From DATLSM01 sp049585815 (GTDB taxonomy: Bacteria; Actinomycetota; Thermoleophilia; Solirubrobacterales; 70-9), in assembly GCA_049585815.1 (NCBI GenBank), contig JBAVAR010000015.1, positions 1 to 25,019 of the forward strand: a stretch of DNA of 25,019 nucleotides. The letters run 5' to 3'. The position numbers and the translations under genes were made by a program. The notes under the pieces were generated by a model. The model saw only the letters and a list, made by a program, of their open reading frames with translations. It was not told where the DNA came from and made no database searches. Shown in pieces: positions 1 through 6,593 of this stretch. How positions within the stretch are numbered: position 1 is the stretch's first letter; each line of letters starts with the position of its first letter.

Positions 1-75
1 CTACGGGCTCGGCTCCGCGGTGACGGCCTGAGGGCACATCAGGCACAATCAAGACCAACCGACAACTGGCATGAG

Positions 76-567
76 GTGGGGCCAGTTCGGGTGTCTACTC
101 CGGGGCCACTGCAAGTGGCGACACTCAACTCACAGGCAAGGTCGCAGCGCACACCGATCCAGAAAGGCAACGATCCCCGTAGCGACCTGCGGAAGCCCGC
201 GGTCCCTAAGCCGCCGAATCTCACCAAATCCCGGCAGCGACTCGCGGAACTCGACGGCGAGGAAAAAACGATCGAGGCTGAAATCCAAGCGCTGGCCTAC
301 CCCACCGAGGAGCGGGAGCAAGCGGCGAAAGATGTGCGCGAGGCATGGCTCCGCGCCCGCGATGCGAGCCGAGAGGCGCGGGAGAGAGGCCGTCGCGGGC
401 AAACCCCGTCTCCAAGGGATTCGGGCCTCGCCATCCGAATCGGGCTGAAGCCCGACGGCACCACCGATGTGAAGCGCCTGTCACCGACGCCGACGCCCGA
501 GCAGATAGCACGCGGCGAGTCGCCAAGTACTAGCCCAGCTAACTCGCGGGGCACGCAGCGAACATAA
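76..567 (+). CDS. Hypothetical coiled-coil/charged protein (possibly 5'-partial)
   Basis: This is a reading frame of 163 residues from a GTG at 76. The frame has no stop back to base 1, so the true start may lie outside the window. Residues about 49-105 are strongly charged and heptad-like (for example KSRQRLAELDGEEKTIEAEI), consistent with a short coiled coil. The C-terminus is Pro/Ser/Thr-rich and disordered-looking. There is no signal peptide or membrane segment and I recognise no family. It converges on the DUF6338-like operon, and a stem-loop at 592-611 lies between them. Reality as a gene is inferred only from frame length and a plausible amino-acid composition; no clear ribosome-binding site precedes the GTG. 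Confidence 0.4.
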   Translation: MGPVRVSTPGPLQVATLNSQARSQRTPIQKGNDPRSDLRKPAVPKPPNLTKSRQRLAELDGEEKTIEAEIQALAYPTEEREQAAKDVREAWLRARDASREARERGRRGQTPSPRDSGLAIRIGLKPDGTTDVKRLSPTPTPEQIARGESPSTSPANSRGTQRT

Positions 568-591
568 GCGCCACTGTTCGTCCGTTTTCTC

Positions 592-633
592 GCTGCTCGA
601 CAGTGAGCAGCTGTCAGTTGGGAACTATTTTTT
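592..633 (+). terminator. Stem-loop with downstream T-run between convergent genes
   Basis: A perfect 7-bp stem (gctgctc / gagcagc, 592-598 with 605-611) with a 6-nt loop is followed about 16 nt later by a run of six T at about 628-633. The gap between stem and T-run is longer than in a canonical intrinsic terminator. An alternative stem (gacag / ctgtc, 599-603 with 611-615) competes with it. Position between a plus-strand and a minus-strand gene fits a terminator; the assignment is tentative. Confidence 0.35.
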
Positions 634-783
634 CGTTGCAGCGGGTTTGTCGGGCGGTGGGTTGGTCGTCGCCGGGCGGATCAGGCTAGTTGGCACCGAA
701 CCGGGGTCTTTGGTCGGCTGGTAGCCGCCCTCCTTGATAATCCCGGTGCGTCGCTCGCTTTTTGATTTCGCTGAGTTCTCCAT
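625..783 (-). CDS. Small 'GYQP' peptide gene coupled to the DUF6338-like gene
   Basis: This 52-residue ORF begins with ATG at 783, one base after the TGA of the upstream DUF6338-like gene (TGA-A-ATG), so translational coupling is likely. The peptide is hydrophilic: a charged N-terminus (MENSAKSKSERR), then GGYQP, then a Pro/Thr-rich tail ending DKPAATKK. It has no signal peptide or membrane segment, and no Shine-Dalgarno precedes the ATG, which again points to coupling. From memory, similar short 'RGYQP'-type proteins occur next to membrane-protein genes of this kind, but I cannot verify that here. The same frame extends further upstream, inside the neighbouring gene; the ATG at 783 is chosen because of the exact stop/start junction. 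Confidence 0.55.
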   Translation of the reverse strand: MENSAKSKSERRTGIIKEGGYQPTKDPGSVPTSLIRPATTNPPPDKPAATKK

Positions 784-784
784 T

Positions 785-1501
785 TCATCGATTATAGGCG
801 GCCGCTTCGCCCCTTGGCTCATTCTCAGAAACGTCAAGGATCTCAAGCCGCTCGATCTTCTCGGTGTCCACCCACATTCCGCGCTGCGGCTTGCGGACGA
901 GCACCGATGCCTCAACGATTCCGTTTCGATCGGCCGGCCATGCCCGTTCGAGGTAGATCTCCGCCGGCTCGGTCGGAGCCTGCGTCGCATAGGAGCCGGG
1001 GCCGTACTTGCCAAGGAAGTGCTTGGCCTTGCCGTCCTCGGCCACGGTCAAAAGGATATAGGCGCCGTCCTGGCGGCCAAAGACAAAGTCCCAAGCTTTG
1101 CGGTAGTCGCGAGCGCCAAGCGCGTAGTGCCAGAACTTCAGCTGCCCGTCCTGTTCGGCGTGGCGCAGCCAAACCGAGAGCAGCGAGCCGAGGATCGTCG
1201 GGATCGCGATCCCGACGACGAGGCTGAAGCTGATTAGCTCGCCGAGATGGTGCTTCCAAGCATCGCCGGAGGAGACGTCGTTGACGATCGTCTGAGTCCA
1301 CCCGCTCGCCGCAACCGCGCCCTGGATCAGGAGCGCCCAAACAAGCCCTCGCAAGACCAGCTCCAGATCGCTGCGGGAGGCCTTGCTCGCGCGCCGGCTT
1401 TCGGCCAGATCGGCGGTGATGAAACCCGGTAGGACGAAAGCAACCGCGATCGCCAAGCCGATCAGGGTGTCAGGCATGGCCGGCAGTGTAGAAGTTTCCA
1501 C
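785..1501 (-). CDS. DUF6338-like membrane protein
   Basis: The ORF has 238 residues from a GTG at 1501. A likelier start is the ATG at 1477 (MPDTLIGLAIAVAFVLPGF), which places a membrane segment at the very N-terminus, as is usual in this family. Further hydrophobic segments lie at residues about 50-68 (LVLRGLVWALLIQGAVAA) and 89-112 (LISFSLVVGIAIPTILGSLL). The rest is a soluble domain with conserved-looking stretches WHYALGARDYRKAWDFVF, 'YGPGSYAT', 'EIYLERAW' and a C-terminal WVDTEKIERLEIL. This arrangement matches what I remember of DUF6338 proteins, whose biochemical function is unknown. It is followed after 1 nt by the small GYQP peptide gene. The family name is from recall of pattern, not from a search. 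Confidence 0.65.
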   Translation of the reverse strand: METSTLPAMPDTLIGLAIAVAFVLPGFITADLAESRRASKASRSDLELVLRGLVWALLIQGAVAASGWTQTIVNDVSSGDAWKHHLGELISFSLVVGIAIPTILGSLLSVWLRHAEQDGQLKFWHYALGARDYRKAWDFVFGRQDGAYILLTVAEDGKAKHFLGKYGPGSYATQAPTEPAEIYLERAWPADRNGIVEASVLVRKPQRGMWVDTEKIERLEILDVSENEPRGEAAAYNR

Positions 1502-1633
1502 TTCCGCTCACGCGAACTGCGGTAGAGGGGATGCACGAGGCTCGAAGCTTTTTGTGAGTTCGGGAACTCGTCGGCAAAGCAGTTGCTTCGCAGGTGCCCC
1601 ACAGGTCCAACAACTCAGGTGCGGATCGTCGTC

Positions 1634-2130
1634 TCAAAAGCCGTAGCGGATGAACTTGAAGCTGCAGTAGTTGAAGCCGAAGGCCAACACGGTGTTGTTT
1701 GCCTTGTTGCCATTTTCGATAAAGCGCGCGGCCAGGCGCTGCGCCTCTATGGGGTGGTTCATCCGCAACTGGGCGGTGATCTCTTTGAGGTAATCCTCCT
1801 GTCGGTTGAGGTAGACGAACCATTTTTCGAGGCGGGCCGCGTCGGCTGTGGGGCGCGGTTCGTGGGCGATCGCCTTGATCGCACCGCTGAAAATCTGCGT
1901 TGCCCGCGCAAACTTCCCGGTGGTGAAACGCGTGCGTCCTTGCTTGAACTCAGCACGCACACCCTTCATCACCCGCCGCGTCGCTTCGGACCTGGGCTTG
2001 CAGATCCCCTCCAGCCGCGAGACGTATTCCTGGCGGGACGGGGCGAGGGCCGTTTGCCCATCGCAGCTGGGGCGCTGAGCGCAAGCACAACTGTGGTCAA
2101 TACTGCAGTAAGTCGACCATTGAACCTCAT
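1634..2130 (-). pseudogene. Frameshifted secreted protein gene (signal peptide and mature domain in different frames)
   Basis: An ATG at 2130 opens a clean signal peptide (MRFNGRLTAVLTTVVLALS followed by APAAMG). That frame then becomes unrelated Arg/Pro-rich sequence and stops at 1969. The neighbouring frame from about 2060 down to 1634 encodes a convincing mature protein with no proper start: SRQEYVSRLEGICKPRSEAT, then MKGVRAEFKQGRTRFTTGKF, and ending NNTVLAFGFNYCSFKFIRYGF. Fusing the two frames near 2050-2060, which needs a -1 shift or one inserted base around GGGCAAACGG, gives a protein of about 165 residues. The pattern (signal peptide, 'Y-x5-Ic', helical body, terminal 'FGFNYC') resembles small exported helical proteins common in Thermoleophilia. 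Either the gene is inactivated or the sequence has a single-base error. No canonical slippery heptamer is present. Confidence 0.7.
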
Positions 2131-2192
2131 TCTGAAGTCAAGCGTTGCAAAATCGTCGAAGGAATAGGTCGCACCGGGCCAACAACGCAAAC

Positions 2193-2224
2193 GACCCGGG
2201 ATGGGAAGTCCCGGGCCTTTATGT
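2193..2224. terminator. Strong GC hairpin followed by T-rich tract
   Basis: The perfect inverted repeat cccggga (2195-2201) / tcccggg (2209-2215) has a 7-nt loop and is followed on the plus strand by cctttatgttt. On the minus strand the hairpin is followed by TCGTTTGCG, so it may act weakly in that direction too, ending transcription from the DUF3892 gene. No plus-strand gene is visible just upstream, so the beneficiary of the better (plus) orientation is unknown. Confidence 0.45.
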
Positions 2225-2309
2225 TTGCGGTTGAAGCAGTGCCGTACAGGGAGAACGGAACTGCTCCAGGAAGCTACGAGCTCGATCGATGAGCCCTGCC
2301 CGTAATCTG

Positions 2310-2393
2310 ATTAGTCTAATACGTCTACGGACCAAATTGTTAACTTGAAGCTACGGTCAAATTGCCTTTGCGCCTGCTACTAGATACGTCTAC
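2310..2393. repeat. Low-GC stretch with short palindrome and two direct repeats
   Basis: The gap between the frameshifted gene and the DUF3892 gene is less GC-rich than its surroundings. It holds a perfect palindrome ATTAGTCTAAT (2310-2320), a 10-nt direct repeat ATACGTCTAC (2319-2328 and 2384-2393), and an imperfect repeat CTACGGaCCAAATTG / CTACGGTCAAATTG (2325-2339 and 2351-2364). I see no ORF or tRNA in it. The purpose is unknown; operator-like spacing is possible. Confidence 0.4.
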
Positions 2394-2412
2394 TCGCCAA
2401 AGCGGCGCACCG

Positions 2413-2673
2413 TTACCGGTAGTGGGGTAGGGAGAGGAGGTGGTTGGTGGTGCTCTGGTCGAGGTTGGTAGAGAGGTACTTGCGGCCGTCGTGTTCGGCG
2501 ACGACCACCTCTACGCGCTGGTCGTCGATTTCGACATAGTAGTTGGCGCCGTCTTCGATCTCGCCGATGATCTGCACCTCCCACTCCGTCCAGCCGTGCA
2601 GGCCGCCGACGCCGGCCAGGCGATCATTTGGATCGTTTTCGTCAGGGATGATGCAGGTGATTCGGGTCGCCAT
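2413..2673 (-). CDS. DUF3892 domain-containing protein
   Basis: The protein has 86 residues. The ATG at 2673 is preceded by GGGGAA at a 5-nt spacing. The N-terminus MATRITCIIPDENDPNDRLAG, the following G-G-x-x-GWTEWE, the central 'ANYYVEID...VEVVVAEHDGRKYLSTNLD' and the ending 'NHLLSLP' match the order of conserved elements I know for DUF3892, a small soluble single-domain family of unknown function. The length is normal for the family and nothing is missing. It lies 72 nt downstream of the 209-residue secreted protein on the same strand, so it could be the last gene of that transcript, but it has its own ribosome-binding site. The predicted location is cytoplasmic. Confidence 0.8.
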   Translation of the reverse strand: MATRITCIIPDENDPNDRLAGVGGLHGWTEWEVQIIGEIEDGANYYVEIDDQRVEVVVAEHDGRKYLSTNLDQSTTNHLLSLPHYR

Positions 2674-2745
2674 CGAGATTCCCCATTGCTGCTAGAACGA
2701 GTTGCGGCCAGAGCCGCCACTCCAATCCCTTGCCACTGGCTCCCC

Positions 2746-3375
2746 TTAGCGCACCAGCGGGTAGACGCAGTAGTAGGAGGCGGGCTTGGTGGGTTCGTAT
2801 TCTTTGGGTTCTTCGACGCCGTCGACGACGATAGTGCGGTAGTTGCCGCCACCAGGGCTGTTGTAGTAGGAGTCGGTGTATTGGAACTGTTCTTCGTTTA
2901 CTCCGGTGCCAAGGTTGAGTATTTCCCTGACAGATAGCAGTTGGATCGGGGTGGGTAGCCAACCTCCCTTGGACGCGCAAGCCTGAGCCGCTTGTTCGAG
3001 ATTGTTAGCGACAGGATTGGAGTGGTTGTCGAAGCAGAGGCCGCGGATCAGGGTGGTGCCCGAGGGGCAGCTGGCCGCGTGGCCACCCACAGCGTCGGAG
3101 TTTGATGCCGATGCGGCGTGGGCTGCCTGGGGCACGGTACCCAGCGCAGAGAGATTCACATTTTGGCCGGTAATCGCGCCTTCGGCAATTTTGGCGCCGC
3201 TGACCGCACCATTGGCGAGCTTGCCATTGGTCACGGCCTTGGTCTTGAGCTGGCGGGTGCCGACCGAGTTCCGCGGAATGCTGATCGCAGCGTAGGCGCT
3301 ACCGCCGAGGGCGACGAACAGCGCGACAATCGACACAACATTGGAGAATGTCAATCTCTCTCGAAGCGGGCGCAT
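2746..3375 (-). CDS. Secreted protein with GGSAYA-type N-terminus and lectin-like C-terminal region
   Basis: The protein has 209 residues. The ATG at 3375 is preceded by AAAGGAG, though at a longer than usual spacing (13 nt). Residues 1-30 form a signal or anchor segment (LTFSNVVSIVALFVALGGSAYA). Residues about 33-75 carry the low-complexity 'IPRNSVGTRQLKTKAVTNGKLANGAVSGAKI' type of short repeats that follow this N-terminus in many Thermoleophilia exported proteins. The C-terminal half (about 103-209) has paired cysteines (CPSGTTLIRGLCF, AQACASKGGWLPTP, YYCVYPLVR) and Tyr/Gly-rich loops, reminiscent of a C-type-lectin or sulfatase-modifying-like fold; that reading is a guess. It lies 56 nt downstream of the 1020-residue gene and may be the tail of the same operon. 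Confidence 0.75.
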   Translation of the reverse strand: MRPLRERLTFSNVVSIVALFVALGGSAYAAISIPRNSVGTRQLKTKAVTNGKLANGAVSGAKIAEGAITGQNVNLSALGTVPQAAHAASASNSDAVGGHAASCPSGTTLIRGLCFDNHSNPVANNLEQAAQACASKGGWLPTPIQLLSVREILNLGTGVNEEQFQYTDSYYNSPGGGNYRTIVVDGVEEPKEYEPTKPASYYCVYPLVR

Positions 3376-3431
3376 GATATCTGTCTAGCTCCTTTGGGAG
3401 GCTTTTGGCTGCCTCAAGCTTGGATTTGTCA

Positions 3432-6400
3432 TCAGCGATGTCTCCGTTGGCTCTTGGGGTGGTGAAGCTTGTGGCGCCTGTGCTTTTTGGCCTTGCAGGC
3501 GGTCTTCGTCCTCACCCTCTGGGTGATCGACTTGCCGTTTTGGCCGTTCATCTGCACTTCGATCACCGGATTGGCCGCGCAGAGGCTTTCGGTGTTTGAG
3601 ATGTAGCCCTGGGCTCCGCCCAGCAGGCTGAAGCGGAAGTGGCCGACCGGGGCGTCGGGGATCACCGGGACGACCGTTTTCAGCCTTCCGCCTGCGATCG
3701 TGTGGGATTCGGCCTGGGGGACGATCGTCACCTGGCCGGCGAGGATGAAGGCGATGTGGGGCAAGACGTTGCCGGCGGAGGCGTAGCCGGAGACCGCGTA
3801 GGCCGGGCCTTCGAGGGGCTTTTCAAGCAGCGGGGTTTCATCTTTGACGAAGCCGATCGGCTGCCGCCGGGCGCAGTGTTCGCGTTCAAGCTGGGCCTTG
3901 GAGCAGAGGTTGCCGAGGTGGCGCTGGTCGATCTCGAAAGCTTTGGGGAGGGTGACGGTTACCGACTTGATGTTGGCGTCGCCTGCGGTGGTGTTGAGGT
4001 CAAACTGGAGGCTGGGGTCCTTGGCGCGCTGGGTGAACTTGTGGCCGCCGAGCTGGGCGATCGTCATCTTTGGTTTGAAGGGAAGGGTGAAGCAGTTAAC
4101 AGCCTGGAAGGGAGAGGAGAAGCTGACAGCCGTACCCTGGTTGCCGATACCTTCGGAGGCGACGGTGAAAGGGGAGCAGTTGGTCGGGTTGATCATAAAG
4201 TTAGGGCGGTTGATGTTGACGGCGATTTCGCGCATGCGGATCGGGATGCCGCCGATGATCGAGGGGACCGTTTCGGAGTCGGCGATCACGTGGGCGTCGT
4301 GTTCGTCGATATGCAGCGCCACTCGCACCACCACAGTGCCGTAGTCGTAGGGACCCGCCAGCGCCGGAGTAATCACGACCAGAGAGAGCGGCGCACCCTG
4401 GAAGGGACCGGCGAGGTAGATCTTGCCGACCGCGTGGAAGGGGTGTTCGCCGGGGCCGGCGGCGACGTTGGAGGTGCCGATCTCAGAGCTCATCGGGCAG
4501 CTGGGGTCGGCCTGCTCGGTTTTGCCGAGGGTGTTGGCAGCTGCGAGGATCTCGGCTTCTGGGCAGTAGGTGACCCCGTGGAGGTTGGCGGTCAGGCCCG
4601 GAGGCATGGTGAAGTTGAGCTTGCCGAGGTACTGATCGCCGTCTTCGCGGTTGAGCTTGAGGGTGAAGGAGCTAAAAGCGCCGGCTTCGGGGTTGCCGGT
4701 TCCGGCGACCAAGGTCGGTTTGAAGGGGCGGATCTGGCCGGGGCATTCGCTGCCGTGAGGGCCTTCCTGAAGGCCGAAGGTCTGGCTGGAGTGCTGTCCG
4801 GCAAGCGATTCGTTCCAGGGTAGGAAGCTAGCCCGGGTGGTGTAGATAGTGCAGGCCGTCGGGGTCGCCATCAGGCCGCGGTCGGAGGCGAAGAGATGGA
4901 GCTGGAAGTCGGAGAAGGGGGCCTGGGGGAGTTCGGGGAAGACAACGGTGTCCTGGCCGGTAATCGGATTGGGCAAGACGGAGCCGATCAGCTTGACGTT
5001 GATGCCGAAGCCCGAGGCAGTGAGCAGGAGGCGGTACTGGTTGCCCGGCTTGGGCTCGCCGATGTAGACGGAGCCTTCGAGGCGGCCGGGGAGGGCTTCG
5101 GTGCCGATCGAGAAGGTGCCGACCTTGGCGTTGTCGGGGCAGTCGGCGGGGCCTTCTGATTCAAGGTTTGCCTCAGCTTCGGTGCAGTCGCTCTGCCCGT
5201 CGGCGGCGTCGGGGTTAATGGTGAGGCCTTCAGGCAAAGTTACTTCGGCGGACTTGAGCTCCGATGGGGAGACGGCGAAACCCTGAAACTGGGGAGCAGA
5301 GAGAGTGACATTCAAACCGGAAGGCGCGTCGGTTTCAGTGGTGGTCGGACTAGTACCCAAGGCGGGGTAGAAAACCTCCGAGTCACATCCAGTGGTGGCC
5401 GGATAGCTTCCCTGTTTGTGGGAGGGGTGGCTGGGATCGGCGTAGGTTTGGACTTCGAGGCTGGTTGTGAGCGGCGCGCCGGTGCAAACGGTGGGATTTG
5501 AGGTGAAGGGGTGGACAGGAATGCCCGCCTCAGTTGAACCGGTGAGACAGCCAGTATTGGTGAACCCGGGACAACCGGCGGGAACACCGGGAGAGCCCTT
5601 GGGGAAGCGCTGGGTGTCGTGGCTGGTTTCGGCGGGGAATCCCCAGAAGGTGAGGTTGGCCGCGGCGAGCGGAATAAGCTGGGTGATGTCGGAGACAGTG
5701 AAGCGGAGGCCGTAGTCGCCGGCGCCGCCGGCGGCGGCACCGGTACGGACTGAGACGGGGATCTCGACGGGTACGTCGACGGTGGGGGCGATGAAGGCGA
5801 AGAGAGCGGTCTGGCCGGGGGCGGGCTGGATGTTGAAGATCGGAGCGGTCCCGAGCGGGGTGGGTTTCGCCCGGGCAGTGAGGGTGGCGCTCGGAGCGGT
5901 GGCGGTAACAGTCTGATCGAAGCCGGTAGTGGTAGTTCCCGCGGATTTGGTGGAGAGACGGTAGTGGTAGGTGGTGGCGGGCGTCAGACCGGTAATTTCA
6001 GAGCTGACTTCGGTAACAGCAGAGATGGGGGCCGACGGGGAGCAGGGGGCGAGGTGGCCGTATTCTTCGGTTTCGCCGTATTCGAAGTCGCATTCTTCGA
6101 GCGTGTCGCCGGGGTAGTCGGCATAGACAGTGATGAGGCCGACCTGGGAGTCGGAGGGGCAGCGGTCGAAGGCGAGGTCTGAGGCAGTGCAGAGGGCGAT
6201 CGATCCAGGGTCGCCGAAGACGCCTTTGGGGGCGTTGAAGACGACGTTCTGGGCGGCTTCGGGTTCGCCCGGCTTTTCAAGGGTGAAGAAGGTGGAGAGA
6301 TCGGGATGGCCGCCGGCGGTGGTGTCGGAGGAGGTGGTTTCGAAGGAGGTAATTTTCTGCGATGCGAAGGCAGGAGCGGCGAGTGCGCCAAAGGCAAGCA

Positions 6401-6494
6401 GGGTCGCAATTGCGGCAAGGATGCCGCGTTGGGACCGACGGTGGCGACTAGGGCACTTGGTGGGGGCGGCGGAGGTGCGTTGAGAGGGGGTCAT
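3432..6494 (-). CDS. B' : large exported four-fold 'CPxxSxVG' repeat protein with an inserted FN3-like module (1020 aa)
   Basis: The ATG at 6494 has an excellent GGAGG six bases upstream. Residues 1-45 form a signal peptide ending in APAFA. The body holds four diverged units, each a 'V-x-(L/F)-P-x-G' strand, a cysteine, then CP-x2-S-x-(V/I)-G or its variant, and later a 'G-x-(V/I)-Y-(L/I)' strand. They lie at about 84-125 (RCPSDSQVG), 415-500 (DCPDNAKVG), 625-735 (SCPMSSEIG) and 843-925 (degenerate). The protein aligns along most of its length with the 986-residue protein at 14142-17102, but carries an extra FN3-like module at about 131-215. The C-terminus is a cysteine followed by a Lys/Arg/His-rich tail. 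I do not know a function; a cell-surface or matrix protein is inferred. The start codon overlapped the stop of the upstream gene before the group II intron landed there. Confidence 0.85.
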   Translation of the reverse strand: MTPSQRTSAAPTKCPSRHRRSQRGILAAIATLLAFGALAAPAFASQKITSFETTSSDTTAGGHPDLSTFFTLEKPGEPEAAQNVVFNAPKGVFGDPGSIALCTASDLAFDRCPSDSQVGLITVYADYPGDTLEECDFEYGETEEYGHLAPCSPSAPISAVTEVSSEITGLTPATTYHYRLSTKSAGTTTTGFDQTVTATAPSATLTARAKPTPLGTAPIFNIQPAPGQTALFAFIAPTVDVPVEIPVSVRTGAAAGGAGDYGLRFTVSDITQLIPLAAANLTFWGFPAETSHDTQRFPKGSPGVPAGCPGFTNTGCLTGSTEAGIPVHPFTSNPTVCTGAPLTTSLEVQTYADPSHPSHKQGSYPATTGCDSEVFYPALGTSPTTTETDAPSGLNVTLSAPQFQGFAVSPSELKSAEVTLPEGLTINPDAADGQSDCTEAEANLESEGPADCPDNAKVGTFSIGTEALPGRLEGSVYIGEPKPGNQYRLLLTASGFGINVKLIGSVLPNPITGQDTVVFPELPQAPFSDFQLHLFASDRGLMATPTACTIYTTRASFLPWNESLAGQHSSQTFGLQEGPHGSECPGQIRPFKPTLVAGTGNPEAGAFSSFTLKLNREDGDQYLGKLNFTMPPGLTANLHGVTYCPEAEILAAANTLGKTEQADPSCPMSSEIGTSNVAAGPGEHPFHAVGKIYLAGPFQGAPLSLVVITPALAGPYDYGTVVVRVALHIDEHDAHVIADSETVPSIIGGIPIRMREIAVNINRPNFMINPTNCSPFTVASEGIGNQGTAVSFSSPFQAVNCFTLPFKPKMTIAQLGGHKFTQRAKDPSLQFDLNTTAGDANIKSVTVTLPKAFEIDQRHLGNLCSKAQLEREHCARRQPIGFVKDETPLLEKPLEGPAYAVSGYASAGNVLPHIAFILAGQVTIVPQAESHTIAGGRLKTVVPVIPDAPVGHFRFSLLGGAQGYISNTESLCAANPVIEVQMNGQNGKSITQRVRTKTACKAKKHRRHKLHHPKSQRRHR
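5850..6104 (-). other. FN3-like module inserted in B' relative to its paralog
   Basis: This segment encodes residues about 131-215 of the 1020-residue protein (ECDFEYGETEEYGHLAPCSP ... GLTPATTYHYRL ... GFDQTVTA). It has the layout of the modules in the neighbouring X, A and A' proteins: C-x-FEYG-x3-YG, a CSP turn, then L-T-P-x-TTYHYRL. The paralogous 986-residue protein goes straight from CAIDSQVGIANIGANV to its next conserved strand with no such module, so the module was gained here or lost there. Confidence 0.75.
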
Positions 6495-6500
6495 TTCTTA

Positions 6501-6505
6501 CCTCC
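6501..6505 (-). promoter_or_regulatory. RBS of B' in the exon fragment downstream of the intron
   Basis: GGAGG lies six bases before the ATG at 6494. The short 3' exon could encode KHKRGGKK and ends TGA overlapping the ATG. This is the same layout as at the X/A junction and indicates that A' and B' were directly coupled before intron insertion. Confidence 0.75.
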
Positions 6506-6518
6506 GCGCTTGTGCTTG

Positions 6519-6593
6519 GTGGTGAGTGGCCGGGGGCATCTCAGCCCCCGGCTCTCGCAGAACCGGACGTGACAGTCTCCCGTCATACGGCTC
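6519..6593 (-). ncRNA. Group II intron domains V and VI
   Basis: Domain V is 34 nt, starting GAGCCGTATG and ending CGTCCGGTTC (6593-6560), with the catalytic-triad-type 5' arm and a GAGA-like terminal loop. Domain VI follows: a 9-bp stem 6552-6544 / 6537-6529 and a lower 3-bp GAG/CTC stem, separated by an internal loop holding A6527, the likely branch-point adenosine. The intron then ends ...CACC or ...CAC before the exon. Confidence 0.85.

Noticed and set aside
1545..1580. Small hairpin gagtt/aactc near 1555-1570 as a terminator
   Set aside because: The stem is only 5 bp, and the T-run lies on the wrong side for the plus strand; no T-run follows on the minus strand.
1583..2167. 194-codon plus-strand frame
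   Set aside because: Opposite strand of the frameshifted secreted-protein gene, whose minus-strand signal peptide and mature sequence are much more convincing.
3390..3420. gaggc/gcctc hairpin between B' and the 209-residue gene
   Set aside because: Five-bp stem with no T-run in either direction; it also overlaps the ribosome-binding region of the 209-residue gene.
3639..4823. 394-codon plus-strand frame opposite B'
   Set aside because: Its Gly/Asp/Val/Glu-rich composition is the mirror of high-GC coding on the minus strand. The minus frame has a signal peptide and a full paralog.
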